Shown here piece after piece: positions 47,799 through 57,974 of a stretch of 64,000 bases of DNA (its first letter is position 1; each line of letters begins with the position of its first letter). The position numbers and the translations under genes were made by a program. Below the pieces are notes generated by a model that saw only the letters and a program-made list of their open reading frames with translations, was not told the DNA's origin and did not search any database. Source of the stretch: Neorhizobium populisoli (lineage in GTDB: Bacteria; Pseudomonadota; Alphaproteobacteria; Rhizobiales; Rhizobiaceae); assembly GCF_019430945.1 (NCBI RefSeq), contig NZ_JAHYCB010000006.1, forward strand, positions 434,001-498,000. Direction: 5' to 3'.

Positions 47799-48605
47799 AT
47801 GACGGGATTCATGCAGGGAAAACGCGGCCTGATCATGGGGGTCGCCAACAACCACTCGATCGCCTGGGGCATTTCCAAGGCTGTCGCAGCACAGGGCGCT
47901 GAACTCGCCTTCACCTATCAGGGCGATGCGCTCGGCAAGCGGGTGAAGCCGCTGGCAGCCGAGGTCAATTCCGACTTCATCGTGCCTTGCGACGTCGAAG
48001 ACATCGCATCGGTGGATGCCACGTTTGCGGCTATCAAGGAGCGCTGGGGCAAGCTCGATTTCGTCGTGCATGCCATCGGTTTCTCCGACAAGAACGAGCT
48101 GAAGGGTCTCTACGCCGATACGTCGCGCGAAAATTTCAGCCGCACGATGGTGATCTCCTGTTTCTCCTTCACCGAGATCGCCAAGCGGGCTGCAGAGCTG
48201 ATGACGGATGGCGGCTCGATGCTGACGCTGACCTATGGCGGCTCGACGCGGGTGATCCCGAACTATAACGTCATGGGCGTCGCCAAGGCGGCTCTGGAAG
48301 GCTCCGTGCGTTACCTCGCAGCCGATTACGGTCCGAAGGATATCCGCGTCAACGCGATCTCTGCAGGCCCGGTCCGCACGCTGGCAGGCGCCGGCATTTC
48401 CGACGCACGCGCGATGTATTCCTGGAACCAGAAGAACGCACCGCTGCGCCGCACCGCGACGATCGAAGATATCGGCGGCTCGGCGCTTTACCTGCTTTCG
48501 GACCTCTCCCGCGGCGTGACCGGCGAAATCCATTATGTGGATGCCGGCTACAACATCACCTCTCTGCCGACGCTCGAGCGTCTGCGGAACGCGGATTCGG
48601 AATAA
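47799..48605 (+). CDS. fabI: Enoyl-ACP reductase (NADH)
   Basis: SDR-type enoyl-ACP reductase, 268 residues. The cofactor loop reads GVANNHSIAWG, and the catalytic pair Y156-x6-K163 lies in YNVMGVAK, with the same numbering as E. coli FabI when translation starts at 47799. An ATG at 47811 is an alternative. It reduces the enoyl intermediates made by the fab system and is the usual triclosan target. Four bases separate it from fabB. Confidence 0.96.
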   Translation: MTGFMQGKRGLIMGVANNHSIAWGISKAVAAQGAELAFTYQGDALGKRVKPLAAEVNSDFIVPCDVEDIASVDATFAAIKERWGKLDFVVHAIGFSDKNELKGLYADTSRENFSRTMVISCFSFTEIAKRAAELMTDGGSMLTLTYGGSTRVIPNYNVMGVAKAALEGSVRYLAADYGPKDIRVNAISAGPVRTLAGAGISDARAMYSWNQKNAPLRRTATIEDIGGSALYLLSDLSRGVTGEIHYVDAGYNITSLPTLERLRNADSE

Positions 48606-48620
48606 GGTCCGCTTCGGATT

Positions 48621-49262
48621 TCATTTCAACTGCTTCAAATCCTCGGCCGCCTGGATATTCCCGGCGGCCGATGCTTCTTTCAGGAGTTGCTTTGCCCGCA
48701 CCGGGTTCTCGGCCCGGATCAACTGGGCAAGCTTCCACTTGGCCCAGTGATCGTTCGTCTGGGGCAGGCTCTTTTCCAGATACGCTTTGGCGAGTTTCAC
48801 ATCCTTCGGAAGGCCTTCGCCATCGGCGAGCATGAAGGCCAGCATGTGATAGGCCCAGATATTGTCCTTCGCGGCAGATTTCCGGTACCAGTCAGCGGCC
48901 GTGACCGCGTCGCGAGCAACCACGATCCCCTTCTGGTAGAAATAGCCGATCCTGAGTTCCGCATATTTATCGCCCTGAGCGGCGGCGCGGCGATACCAGT
49001 CCAGCGCCTGCACAGCGTCTTTCGGCACGCCGATGCCCTCTTCATAAGCTTCTCCGAGCTTATAGGCAGCGGTGGAATTGCCCTTCTCGGCGGCCATCCG
49101 GAAGTAACGGGTGGAGATCCGCAGATCGTCTTTTCCCTTGACCTTATAGTGCCGGTAGGTCTCGGCGATGTTGTACCATTCCCAGGTGATCTGCGGCGGA
49201 TCGGCGTGAGCAGAAAAAGCGCTACCGAGAATGATACTCATCATCATAGGCAAGCGTCGCAT
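48621..49262 (-). CDS. Secreted SEL1-repeat protein
   Basis: Exported protein, 213 residues from 49262, giving the signal peptide RRLPMMMSIILGSAFSAHA. About four SEL1/TPR-like helical repeats follow, for example AAYKLGEAYEEGIGVPKD, AELRIGYFYQKGIVVARD and AYHMLAFMLADGEGLPKD. Such repeats act as protein-protein scaffolds. Starts at 49274 and 49319 are also possible. It is convergent with fabI. Confidence 0.85.
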   Translation of the reverse strand: MRRLPMMMSIILGSAFSAHADPPQITWEWYNIAETYRHYKVKGKDDLRISTRYFRMAAEKGNSTAAYKLGEAYEEGIGVPKDAVQALDWYRRAAAQGDKYAELRIGYFYQKGIVVARDAVTAADWYRKSAAKDNIWAYHMLAFMLADGEGLPKDVKLAKAYLEKSLPQTNDHWAKWKLAQLIRAENPVRAKQLLKEASAAGNIQAAEDLKQLK

Positions 49263-49376
49263 CTGCCTCTCCATTGCGGCAACCGGATGCAACCCTAACC
49301 TGAGCGTCGAGAATAACAATCGTAGATTTCAGGGTTTTTGCAGGCGACACTGCGGCTCGCCCAGACTCTGCAGCGC

Positions 49377-50384
49377 TTATTTACGCGCCCACAGGACCTT
49401 GAAACGTGCATTGCGGCAAGTCTCGCCATGCTCGCGAAAACCTTCGGCCAGAACCGGCTCATAGGGCAGGCCACGATTGGCGACGAGCATCAGGCGGCCG
49501 CCGTTCTTGATGGCGGAAGCGGCGGTGCGGATCATGGCCTTGCCGAGTTCCGGATCGGCGGCCTGCGCCTCGTGGAAGGGCGGGTTCATGATCACCAGGT
49601 CGTACTTTTCCTTCGGCGGCTCGGCGCTGAGGTCCTGCCAGTAGAAGCGGGCGCTCAGGTCCGGGCAATTGAAGGCGAGGTTCTTCTTGGCGAATTCCAG
49701 TGCATGATAATCGGCTTCGAAGAGATCGATGCGGTTGGTGCGCGACGACTTTTCCGCCAGCATGACCGAAAGGTAACCCCAGCCGGCGCCAAAATCGGCG
49801 GCGTTGCCGTCGAAATCCGTTGGCAGGCGACCGGCGAGCAGTTCGGAACCTCCATCGACCCGGTCGTGCGAGAACATGCCGGGCGCGGCCTGGAAACGAC
49901 CCTCGAAGGCAACGGGGGATTTCTTCAGCGTGGCAATCGCCTCATCGGCATCTTTCGGACGAGGAAGCCAGATGGCGATGCCATGATATTTCGGGGCGTA
50001 GTCGATCTGCAGGTTGAGCTTCAGAAGCATGGTCCGCAGCGGCTGGATACCGTCTTCCTTGCCACCCGCAATCACGATCAGGCCGCCGGGACGAACGCGT
50101 TGCAGCGCCTCGCCGATGCGGTTCTCGTTCTCGCCACGGTGCTTGCCGCAGAGAACCAGCGCCGCGTCGTAACCCTCGCCCTCGGCCTCCGGAAAGGCGC
50201 CGTCGCGCAGCGCGCGGAATAGCGGCCGGAAGGGCTGCACGGCCGTGATCTCGGCCTCAAAGCCATCCGGCAGCACATTGCCGCCTTCGGCACCGAGGAA
50301 AAGCACGCGCTCGCCTGCGGCCGGCATGGGCACGGCTTCGGTGGCGAAGGGGTGGAACAGGGTTTTCAGCGCGTCGCGGCTCAT
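49377..50384 (-). CDS. RsmC-like class I SAM-dependent methyltransferase
   Basis: Methyltransferase, 335 residues, built like RsmC/RlmG: an N-terminal degenerate half and a C-terminal catalytic half. The SAM motif reads ADFGAGWGYLSVML, and NPPFHEA is the target-base motif of guanine N2 methyltransferases. The likely substrate is 16S rRNA (G1207 in E. coli), but RlmG-type 23S activity is not excluded. It lies beside the pnp terminator. Confidence 0.85.
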   Translation of the reverse strand: MSRDALKTLFHPFATEAVPMPAAGERVLFLGAEGGNVLPDGFEAEITAVQPFRPLFRALRDGAFPEAEGEGYDAALVLCGKHRGENENRIGEALQRVRPGGLIVIAGGKEDGIQPLRTMLLKLNLQIDYAPKYHGIAIWLPRPKDADEAIATLKKSPVAFEGRFQAAPGMFSHDRVDGGSELLAGRLPTDFDGNAADFGAGWGYLSVMLAEKSSRTNRIDLFEADYHALEFAKKNLAFNCPDLSARFYWQDLSAEPPKEKYDLVIMNPPFHEAQAADPELGKAMIRTAASAIKNGGRLMLVANRGLPYEPVLAEGFREHGETCRNARFKVLWARK

Positions 50385-50418
50385 GGCAGGTCTCGATCTA
50401 TCGGCTCGGATATAGAAA

Positions 50419-50445
50419 AGGCGCGGAAGAAAAGCTTCCGCGCCT
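50419..50445 (-). terminator. Rho-independent terminator of pnp
   Basis: AGGCGCGGAAG pairs with CTTCCGCGCCT (11 base pairs, loop of 5). On the minus strand it runs into TTTTCTAT, 27 bases after the pnp stop. The other flank has a T-run as well, so it could also work for plus-strand transcripts. Confidence 0.9.
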
Positions 50446-50471
50446 CGTTTTTTCCAAAGGAGGAAGCAAGC

Positions 50472-52607
50472 TTATTCCGCGGCGGCGTCGCCGTCAGCCT
50501 TCTTGATTTCCTGGCCGGTGGCCTGGTCGACAACCTTCATCGACAGGCGAACCTTGCCGCGCTCATCGAAGCCCATCAGCTTGACCCAAACCTTGTCGCC
50601 TTCCTTGACGATGTCGGAGGTCTTGGCGACGCGCTCGGAAGCGAGCTGGGAGATGTGCACGAGACCGTCACGGGCGCCGAAGAAGTTGACGAAGGCGCCG
50701 AAGTCGGCGGTCTTCACAACGGTACCTTCGTAGATGGCGCCGACTTCCGGTTCTGCAACGATCGAGTGGATCCACTTGCGGGCCGCTTCGATTTCCTTGC
50801 CGGAAGAGGAGGCGATCTTGACGGTGCCGTCGTCCTCGATGTTGATCTTGGCGCCGGTCTTCTCGACGATTTCGCGGATGACCTTGCCGCCCGAACCGAT
50901 AACTTCGCGGATCTTGTCGACCGGGATGTTCATCACTTCAATGCGCGGAGCGAATTCGCCGAGCTGCGAACGGCCTTCGGAGATGGCGTTCGACATTTCG
51001 CCGAGGATATGCTTGCGACCGCCCTGAGCCTGCTCCAGAGCGACCTTCATGATCTCTTCGGTGATACCGGCGATCTTGATGTCCATCTGCAGCGAGGTGA
51101 TGCCGTCGGCAGTACCTGCAACCTTGAAATCCATGTCGCCGAGATGGTCTTCGTCACCGAGGATGTCGGAGAGAACGGCGAAGCGCTCACCTTCGAGGAT
51201 GAGACCCATGGCGATACCGGCAACCGGCTTGGCCAGCGGAACGCCTGCATCCATCAGAGCGAGCGAGGTGCCGCAGACGGTTGCCATCGAGGACGAGCCG
51301 TTGGACTCGGTGATCTCGGATACGACGCGCAGTGTGTAGGGGAACTGTTCAGCCGACGGCAGCATCGGACGGATAGCGCGCCATGCGAGCTTGCCGTGAC
51401 CGATTTCGCGGCGGCCCGGGGAGCCCATGCGACCGGTTTCGCCAACCGAGTAGGGAGGGAAGTTGTAATGGAGCAGGAAACGCTCCTTGTACATGCCGGT
51501 CAGGCTGTCCACGTACTGTTCGTCTTCGCCGGTGCCGAGCGTGGCAACGACGATCGCCTGCGTTTCACCGCGGGTGAACAGCGCCGAACCATGGGTGCGC
51601 GGCAGGATGCCGACTTCGGAAACGATCGCACGAACGGTCGACAGATCGCGGCCGTCGATACGGCTCTTGGTGTCGAGGATGTTCCAGCGAACGATCTTGG
51701 CCTGCAGGTGCTTGAAGGTCGCGCCGATGACTTCGGCGGTGTACCTCGGCTCTGCGCCTTCCGGGAAGAAATGCGCCTTGACCTTCGCCTTGACGGCGTC
51801 GACGGCAGCGTAGCGTTCAGCCTTCTGGGTATTCTTGTAGGCGGTGCGCAGCTCGGCTTCGAAATGCTTCAGCATTTCGGCTTCGAGTTCGGAATGATCT
51901 TCCGGCTGGAAATCGCGCGGTTCCTTGGCAGCCACTTCGGCGAGCTTGATGATCGCGTCGAGAACCGGCTGGAAGCCACGGTGGCCGAACATGACGGCGC
52001 CGAGCATGACTTCTTCGTTGAGTTCCTTGGCTTCCGATTCAACCATCAAGACGGCGTCCTGGGTGCCGGCAACGACCAGATCGAGAACCGACTCGTCCAT
52101 CTCGTCGAGATGCGGGTTCAGAACGTATTCGCCGTTGATGTAGCCGACGCGTGCGCCGCCGACCGGACCCATGAAGGGAACGCCGGAGAGCGTCAGAGCA
52201 GCGGAAGCGGCAACCATCGACAGGACGTCGGGATCGTTCTCAAGGTCGTGCTGGACGACGGTGACGACGACCTGCGTGTCGTTCTTGTAGCCTTCCGGGA
52301 AGAGCGGGCGGATCGGACGGTCGATCAGACGGGAAACCAGTGTTTCCTTTTCCGACGGACGACCTTCGCGCTTGAAATAGCCACCCGGGATCTTGCCGGC
52401 GGCATAGGTCTTTTCCTGGTAGTTGACGGTGAGCGGGAAGAAGTCCTGGCCCGGCTTCGGCGACTTGGCCGAAACGACGGTGGCCAGAACGACGGTTTCG
52501 CCGTAGGTGGCGAGAACGGCGCCGTCAGCCTGGCGGGCGATCTTGCCCGTTTCCAGCTTCAGCGGGCGGCCGGCCCATTCGATTTCGACGGAATGAGTAT
52601 TGAACAT
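50472..52607 (-). CDS. pnp: Polyribonucleotide nucleotidyltransferase
   Basis: Phosphorolytic 3'-5' exoribonuclease of the RNA degradosome, 711 residues. Two RNase PH domains are followed by a KH domain ([17 protein letters not shown], near 555-615) and a C-terminal S1 domain ([16 protein letters not shown], near 622-690). AAGGAC precedes the ATG. It follows rpsO on the same strand as in most bacteria. A very large antisense open frame across it is a composition artefact. Confidence 0.98.
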   Translation of the reverse strand: MFNTHSVEIEWAGRPLKLETGKIARQADGAVLATYGETVVLATVVSAKSPKPGQDFFPLTVNYQEKTYAAGKIPGGYFKREGRPSEKETLVSRLIDRPIRPLFPEGYKNDTQVVVTVVQHDLENDPDVLSMVAASAALTLSGVPFMGPVGGARVGYINGEYVLNPHLDEMDESVLDLVVAGTQDAVLMVESEAKELNEEVMLGAVMFGHRGFQPVLDAIIKLAEVAAKEPRDFQPEDHSELEAEMLKHFEAELRTAYKNTQKAERYAAVDAVKAKVKAHFFPEGAEPRYTAEVIGATFKHLQAKIVRWNILDTKSRIDGRDLSTVRAIVSEVGILPRTHGSALFTRGETQAIVVATLGTGEDEQYVDSLTGMYKERFLLHYNFPPYSVGETGRMGSPGRREIGHGKLAWRAIRPMLPSAEQFPYTLRVVSEITESNGSSSMATVCGTSLALMDAGVPLAKPVAGIAMGLILEGERFAVLSDILGDEDHLGDMDFKVAGTADGITSLQMDIKIAGITEEIMKVALEQAQGGRKHILGEMSNAISEGRSQLGEFAPRIEVMNIPVDKIREVIGSGGKVIREIVEKTGAKINIEDDGTVKIASSSGKEIEAARKWIHSIVAEPEVGAIYEGTVVKTADFGAFVNFFGARDGLVHISQLASERVAKTSDIVKEGDKVWVKLMGFDERGKVRLSMKVVDQATGQEIKKADGDAAAE

Positions 52608-52862
52608 ATGTTGTCCTTCAACGCGGGAAGCGGCGTCTCGCCCCAGCTATTTCGCAAGGGGCGGCAACACACTTCATCGCAATCATTGCGACACATCACG
52701 GGCAAGACAACGAGAAGCTTTTCAAACTGACCGAAGCCGCCTTGCGGCTCCGGCCAAAAGCATCCTGCAATCCTGCCCCATGACAGGTCTGGTTTTGGTG
52801 GCGAAACCGGCCCATCCGGATCCGCCGCAGTCTGACACCGGCGAAGGTGCCTAAATAGCGGA

Positions 52863-52894
52863 CCGGCGGACCCTTCCGAAGAAGAGTCCGCCGG
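52863..52894 (-). terminator. UUCG-capped hairpin after rpsO
   Basis: CCGGCGGAC and GTCCGCCGG form the base of a 14-base-pair stem with one mismatch. On the minus strand the tip reads CTTC-TTCG-GAAG, an extra-stable C(UUCG)G tetraloop. It begins 8 bases after the rpsO stop and has no long T-run, so it may be a terminator, attenuator or processing site. The 52608-52862 stretch before pnp shows no gene. Confidence 0.6.
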
Positions 52895-52901
52895 AAACTT
52901 G

Positions 52902-53171
52902 TTAGCGGCGCACGCCCAGGCTGGTGATCAGCTTGGTGTAACGGGCTTCGTCCTTCTTCTTGAGGTAATCAAGAAGCGAACGACGGCTCGAAACCATGGT
53001 CAGAAGGCCACGACGCGAGTGGTTGTCCTTCTTGTGGCCCTTGAAGTGTTCGGTCAGGTTGTTGATGCGTTCCGTGAGGATTGCGACCTGAACTTCCGGG
53101 GAACCGGTATCGCCTTCGGCGGTTGCGTATTCCTTGATGAGGGCGGCCTTGCGCTCTGCAGTGATCGACAT
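52902..53171 (-). CDS. rpsO: 30S ribosomal protein S15
   Basis: Primary 16S-binding protein of the small subunit platform, 89 residues, the exact usual length. [19 protein letters not shown] and [16 protein letters not shown] are the family core. It is located between truB and pnp, as in most bacteria, and ends at a stable hairpin. Confidence 0.98.
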   Translation of the reverse strand: MSITAERKAALIKEYATAEGDTGSPEVQVAILTERINNLTEHFKGHKKDNHSRRGLLTMVSSRRSLLDYLKKKDEARYTKLITSLGVRR

Positions 53172-53358
53172 CGGACGATCCTTTCTAGTGAAGAGGAATT
53201 AGGGACGCCAAAAGCCGGGATGTCGTCCAGCTTTGGCCGTGAAAAGCAATGGTACCCCATACGGAGCCCAAGTGCTGGCGGGGCGTATAACGGAAATTTC
53301 CGGAAAAGGGAAGTGCCGCCCGGATTCCCATCCAGGCAGGCTCAAATCCACTCGCAGC

Positions 53359-54288
53359 TCAGGCAAATACCCGCTTGGGCCGGAATTCGCCCTGGCCGAT
53401 CTCGCCGATGGCGATCAGCTTGCCGCGCACCGTCGCATAGGCTTCCGCTTCCGCCAGCGGCGCGTCGCGGCCGCGGACGATGACGGGATTGCCCATCTTG
53501 ATACGATGGGCCTGGTCTTCGGTGACCGGCAGGTGCGGCAAGTTGGAGAGGGCTTCGGCCGTATCCATCAGGAAAGCATCGAGAGCGGCAAGCCGCTCGT
53601 TGCGGTCCTCTATCTCTTCCAGCGCCACGAGTTCGGCGAGCGGCACCATGCGGTCTTCGGCGAACGGTGCCACAAAAGTGCGGCGCAGTTCCGAGATATG
53701 ACCATAACAACCGAGTTCGCGACCGAAATCGCGGGCAAGCGCGCGCACATAGGTGCCCTTGCCGCATTCCACTTCGAAATGCGCCTTGTCGGCCGTGGTG
53801 CCGAGCAGTGTCAGCCGGAAAATCTGCACTTCACGGGAGGGGATTTCGACCACTTCGCCATCGCGGGCGAGATCGTAGGCGCGTTCGCCGGCGATCTTGA
53901 TCGCCGAAAACTGCGGCGGAATCTGCATGATCGTGCCGGTATAGCTCGGCAGCAGAGCGCGGATCTGCTCTTCGGTCGGGCGATCGTCGGAGGATGCCGT
54001 GACTTCGCCTTCGAGGTCGTCGGTCGAGCGTTCCTCACCCCAGGTGACGGCGAATTCGTAAATCTTGCGGCCGTCCATGACATAGGGAACCGTCTTGGTG
54101 GCGTCACCCAGCGCGATCGGCAGCATGCCGGAGGCAAGCGGATCGAGCGTGCCGGCATGGCCGGCCTTCTGGGCGTTGAACAGCCACTTGATCTTGGAGA
54201 CGGCCTCGGTCGAGCCGAAATCCACCGGCTTGTCGAGGATCAGCCAGCCGGAAACCGGGCGGCCCTTGGGTTTGCGTGGTTTGGACAT
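53359..54288 (-). CDS. truB: tRNA pseudouridine-55 synthase
   Basis: Makes pseudouridine 55 in the T-loop of tRNAs, 309 residues. Catalytic D49 lies in [13 protein letters not shown]-containing [11 protein letters not shown] and a C-terminal PUA-like segment ([19 protein letters not shown]) complete the family. It is located between rbfA and rpsO, 10 bases after rbfA. Confidence 0.97.
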   Translation of the reverse strand: MSKPRKPKGRPVSGWLILDKPVDFGSTEAVSKIKWLFNAQKAGHAGTLDPLASGMLPIALGDATKTVPYVMDGRKIYEFAVTWGEERSTDDLEGEVTASSDDRPTEEQIRALLPSYTGTIMQIPPQFSAIKIAGERAYDLARDGEVVEIPSREVQIFRLTLLGTTADKAHFEVECGKGTYVRALARDFGRELGCYGHISELRRTFVAPFAEDRMVPLAELVALEEIEDRNERLAALDAFLMDTAEALSNLPHLPVTEDQAHRIKMGNPVIVRGRDAPLAEAEAYATVRGKLIAIGEIGQGEFRPKRVFA

Positions 54289-54298
54289 GCTTCTCTAT

Positions 54299-54706
54299 TT
54301 ATTCTTTATCTTTGTTGCCGGCTTCGATGTCCCGCTGAACTTCAGGCGAACGCAGCAGTTCATCGATCTTCTTGTAATTGTCGAAGCTCGTATCGTCGCG
54401 GAAACGCACTTCCGGCATATATTTCATCTGCTTCAGCTGGCCGCCGAGACGGCCGCGAATGAATTTCGCATTGCGGTTAAGCGCTTCGATGACCGCCGTA
54501 TGGTCAGGCAGACCGAGCGGCGTCACGTAAGCTGTGGCGATCTTGAGGTCCGACGACATGCGGACTTCGGAAACGGAAATCACCGTCTTTTCAATGAGGT
54601 CGTCGCGCACTTCGCCGCGCTGCAGAACCTGAGTAATGGCGGCGCGAACCTGTTCGCCAACGCGAAGCATGCGCTGAGAGGGCGCCGAGGAGGTAGCCTT
54701 GGTCAT
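54299..54706 (-). CDS. rbfA: Ribosome-binding factor A
   Basis: Assembly factor of the 30S subunit, 135 residues, KH-like fold. [37 protein letters not shown] and the conserved C-terminal [13 protein letters not shown] match RbfA. infB is expected upstream but is not here; the next gene on this strand is an unrelated GntR regulator. Confidence 0.96.
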   Translation of the reverse strand: MTKATSSAPSQRMLRVGEQVRAAITQVLQRGEVRDDLIEKTVISVSEVRMSSDLKIATAYVTPLGLPDHTAVIEALNRNAKFIRGRLGGQLKQMKYMPEVRFRDDTSFDNYKKIDELLRSPEVQRDIEAGNKDKE

Positions 54707-54831
54707 CGTGTTTCTTTCATAGAACGCCGCCGGGGTTCGGCCCGAGCGAGCGCGTCATCAATCAAAGGCGGTCCAAATGGCTTAGCCCGGCCCAAAGGTC
54801 AAGGCGCGACCGTAGATTATGTTGAATCGGC

Positions 54832-55854
54832 TCAATCGAGCTTTTCCAGATAAGGCAGGTCGTGCGGGTGCACTTCGCGCGTCACCCGCGTGATGCGGTC
54901 GATCGCCCTGTCGCGCGAAATTTCGAGATGCGCCCTGAGCGACGCCGCAGCATCCCCCACCCTGCCCGCCTTCAGCCTGTCGATGATTTCCATATGTTCC
55001 GGCAGAAAGGGTTCGGAACCAAACAGCCGCGGCATCCACTGATAGAGAAAGCGGTGGGTGACCAGCAGCGCCTGCGGCAGGCTGATCGCCTGCATCAGCG
55101 TGCGGTTGTCACAATGGCCGAGCAGGGTGACATGCAGTTCCTCTTCCAGCCGGTCGAGGTCCGGGCCGGCAAGCTCGGCGGCATTGTCCATGGCGGATTG
55201 CAGATGCTCGCGCATGGTCGCGAGGTCTTCCGCTGAAATCCGTGCGGCCGCCTTTTCCAATGCGACCGGCTCCAGCAGCCAGCGCAGTTCGTAAAGCTCG
55301 CCGACATGGTCCGGCGTCATGGCGGGCGCTATCCAGCGGGCGCGATCGTCCTTGCGGACGATGCCGCGCTGCTGCAGCCGGCCGACGACATCACGCGCCA
55401 CGGTGCGGCTGACATCGTAGAAACGGGCAAGTTCCGTCTCGTTGACCCGCCAACCGGCGAAGGAACAGCGCGCGGCGATTTCGCTTTCCACCTCGCCATA
55501 GATCTTTTCCCAGCTCGACAGCTGTGTGAGACGGACATCATCGGTCGCTTCGGGAGGCGCAACAGGCGTGGACGCGTTGTCCGGCCGAGACCGGCTCACC
55601 TCGTAACCCCGCCCGCTCGACTTTTCGAGAAAACCCTCGCGCTCCAGTTCGGCCAGCGCCTGCCTAGCCGGGGCACGGCTGATGCCGAACTGTTCGGCAA
55701 CGGAACTTTCGTTGAGGCGCGTACCGGGGCCAAGCACACCCTGCGCCACCTGCCCCGCAATGATTTCATAGACCTGCTGGTAGAGGCGAGGCGCCGCGCC
55801 ACCCGCGACTTTCGGCTTCTGCTCCTCTGCATCGGCCATCCGTGCGTCCGCCAT
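54832..55854 (-). CDS. GntR-family regulator with two winged-helix domains
   Basis: Transcription factor, 340 residues. The first GntR winged helix covers about 23-80 (SVAEQFGISRAPARQALAEL), a second related one about 112-172 (ELARFYDVSRTVARDVVGRL), and a helical FCD-like effector domain follows to about 325. Most GntR proteins have one DNA-binding domain. The start at 55854 has GGGAGG 4 bases upstream. It is divergent from the SDR/Ldh/TRAP operon and probably controls it. Confidence 0.9.
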   Translation of the reverse strand: MADARMADAEEQKPKVAGGAAPRLYQQVYEIIAGQVAQGVLGPGTRLNESSVAEQFGISRAPARQALAELEREGFLEKSSGRGYEVSRSRPDNASTPVAPPEATDDVRLTQLSSWEKIYGEVESEIAARCSFAGWRVNETELARFYDVSRTVARDVVGRLQQRGIVRKDDRARWIAPAMTPDHVGELYELRWLLEPVALEKAAARISAEDLATMREHLQSAMDNAAELAGPDLDRLEEELHVTLLGHCDNRTLMQAISLPQALLVTHRFLYQWMPRLFGSEPFLPEHMEIIDRLKAGRVGDAAASLRAHLEISRDRAIDRITRVTREVHPHDLPYLEKLD

Positions 55855-56016
55855 CTTGCCTCCCAATTCCCTCGGTTATCGAGCCACCGAACCGGTCGCT
55901 TTTTTATCGGAAACTATCAGGTCGCAAGTGCTGCTTCAATTCGCGCTGCTGCCGTCAATCAGGCCTCGCTGTTTCGTGATGACGAATCCGGCTTGTCAAA
56001 AGTCAAAAGATGTCTA

Positions 56017-56024
56017 GTGTACAC
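56017..56024. promoter_or_regulatory. Candidate operator in the GntR/SDR divergent promoter
   Basis: GTGTACAC is a perfect 8-base palindrome in the 220-base divergent region 55855-56074, next to a CATAATAC stretch that could be a -10 element of the plus-strand operon. GntR/FCD regulators often bind short GT...AC palindromes. The assignment is tentative. Confidence 0.35.
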
Positions 56025-56074
56025 ATAATACGTTTTGATAAAGTGCGAGACGAAACGATTTGGGAGGATCGTGA

Positions 56075-56818
56075 ATGGCTGGCCGTCTGGCGGAGAAACG
56101 TGCTTTGGTGACAGGTGCCGGCCAGGGGATTGGCCGGGCGATTGCCATCGCATTTGCCGAAGAAGGCGCGGCGGTCGTCGCGACCAGCCGCACGCCTGCC
56201 AAGATGACCGACCTCGCCGGTCTGTCGCCCCTAATCGAAATCGTCGGCCTCGATGTGACCGATGCGGCAGGCGTGAAACGGACATTATCCGAAGCCGGCT
56301 CCATCGATATTCTCGTGAATTGCGCCGGCTGGGTGCATAACGGCTCGATCCTCGATTGCGAGGAAGAGGACTGGCTGAAGAGCATCGACCAGAATGCCAC
56401 CTCCGCCTTCCGCACCATGAAAGCAGCGCTGCCGGGTATGATCGAGCGCGGAAGAGGTGCGGTCGTCAATGTCGCTTCCGTCGCCTCCAGCATTACCGGC
56501 GTGCCGAACCGTGCCGCTTATGGCGCCAGCAAGGCGGCGCTGATCGGGCTGACCAAGGCGGTGGCGCGTGACGTGATTGCCACCGGCGTTCGGGTCAATG
56601 CGCTTTGCCCCGGCACCACGCTTTCGCCCGGACTGCAGGGCCGTATCGATCAATCCGCCGATCCGGACGAGATGCGGCGCACATTCATTTCCCGCCAGCC
56701 GATGGGCCGGCTGGGGACGGTGGAGGAGATGGCGGCGGCGGCCGTTTTCCTCTCCAGTGACGAGGCAGCATTCATGACCGGCCAGGTACTCGTGGTCGAT
56801 GGAGGACAGACACTTTGA
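56075..56818 (+). CDS. Short-chain dehydrogenase/reductase
   Basis: NAD(P)-dependent SDR, 247 residues. The cofactor motif TGAGQGIG is at 13-20, NCAG near 82-85, and the catalytic Y149-x3-K153 lies in YGASK with serines in VASVASS ahead of it. GGGAGGA precedes the ATG. It is coupled to an Ldh-family dehydrogenase and a TRAP importer, so it is likely a hydroxy-acid or sugar-acid oxidoreductase; substrate unknown. Confidence 0.93.
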   Translation: MAGRLAEKRALVTGAGQGIGRAIAIAFAEEGAAVVATSRTPAKMTDLAGLSPLIEIVGLDVTDAAGVKRTLSEAGSIDILVNCAGWVHNGSILDCEEEDWLKSIDQNATSAFRTMKAALPGMIERGRGAVVNVASVASSITGVPNRAAYGASKAALIGLTKAVARDVIATGVRVNALCPGTTLSPGLQGRIDQSADPDEMRRTFISRQPMGRLGTVEEMAAAAVFLSSDEAAFMTGQVLVVDGGQTL

Positions 56819-57897
56819 GCCCGATTACAGCCACCGAAGAGGTTGTTCATGCCGCAATCGGCGATGTCGAGCGGTTTTGCCGCGCCGTGTTTCTGGCAGC
56901 AGGCACCGACGAGGCGACCGCGGATGCTGCGACGCGGACGATGATGCACGGCTCGCGGCTCGGCGTCGACAGCCACGGCGTGCGCCTGCTCGACCACTAT
57001 ATCGCCGTGATGACCGGCGGCCGGGTGAACAAACGGCCGAACGTGACCGTGACGCATTCGGTATTGGCGGTCGCCTCGCTCGATGCGGATCATGGCCACG
57101 GCGCACTCGCCGCCTATCGCGCCATGGACAAGGCGATCGAGCTTGCCGAGACATGCGGTATCGGCGCGGTGTCGATCCGCAATAGCTCGCATTTCGGCCC
57201 GGCCGGCACCTATGCGCTGGATGCGGCGCAAAAGGGCTATATCGGCGCCGCCTTCTGCAATTCGGACAGTTTCGTGCGCCTGCATGACGGCGCGATGCGA
57301 TTTCACGGCACCAATCCGATCTCGTTTGCGGTGCCTGTCGCGGGTCAGAAACCCTGGCTGCTCGATATGGCGACCAGCGCCATTCCCTATAACCGGGTAA
57401 AACTTTATCGCAGCCTTGGTCGCGAGCTTCCCGAGGGCGTGGCCTCGGATGTCGAGGGCCGCGACGAGCGCGATCCTTCGCTGGTGGAAATGCTCGCCCC
57501 GGTCGGCGGCGAATTCGGGTTCAAAGGCGCTGGACTGGCGGGCCTGGTGGAAATCCTGAGTGCAGTTTTGTCCGGCATGCGGCTGAGTTTCGATCTTCTG
57601 CCGATGAACGGACCGGATTTTTCCACGCCCCGCGCCCTTGGCGCCTTCGTGCTGGCGATGAAGCCGGGCGCCTTCGTGGCGGAAGACGTGTTTACCGCCG
57701 GCATGCAGCGCTATGTCGAAGTGCTGCGCTCTTCGCCGCCGCGGGACGGCATGCGGGTGATGGCGCCGGGCGACCGCGAATGGGTGGTGGCGGACGAGCG
57801 CGAAAGGCGAGGCGTCCCATTGGATCCGGCAACGCGCGAAGCATTCGTGAAACTCGCCGAACGCTTCGGGCTGGAGGCTCCCGCGATCCTGCCCTGA
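56815..57897 (+). CDS. Ldh-family (malate/L-lactate dehydrogenase type 2) oxidoreductase
   Basis: NAD(P)-dependent dehydrogenase of the YlbC/YiaK family, 360 residues. It starts with TTG at 56815, 4 bases inside the SDR gene, with GGAGGA 8 bases upstream. Typical stretches are SRLGVDSHGVRLL near 43-55, the catalytic-histidine region NSSHFGPAGTYA, and LLDMATSAIPYNRVKLY. It reduces or oxidises 2-oxo/2-hydroxy acids. The imported TRAP ligand is the likely substrate source. Confidence 0.92.
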   Translation: MSPITATEEVVHAAIGDVERFCRAVFLAAGTDEATADAATRTMMHGSRLGVDSHGVRLLDHYIAVMTGGRVNKRPNVTVTHSVLAVASLDADHGHGALAAYRAMDKAIELAETCGIGAVSIRNSSHFGPAGTYALDAAQKGYIGAAFCNSDSFVRLHDGAMRFHGTNPISFAVPVAGQKPWLLDMATSAIPYNRVKLYRSLGRELPEGVASDVEGRDERDPSLVEMLAPVGGEFGFKGAGLAGLVEILSAVLSGMRLSFDLLPMNGPDFSTPRALGAFVLAMKPGAFVAEDVFTAGMQRYVEVLRSSPPRDGMRVMAPGDREWVVADERERRGVPLDPATREAFVKLAERFGLEAPAILP

Positions 57898-57974
57898 CAC
57901 ATCGCCCATGAAATCCGCCGGTGGAGGAGCCGGCAGGATGAACGATGTCCAACGAGACATAAGAGGAGGAGAGC

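Noticed and set aside
50352..52730. A 792-codon open frame antisense to pnp
   Set aside because: It mirrors a highly conserved real gene, has low-complexity composition rich in Asp/Gly/Arg, and no recognisable domain. High GC content leaves antisense frames open.
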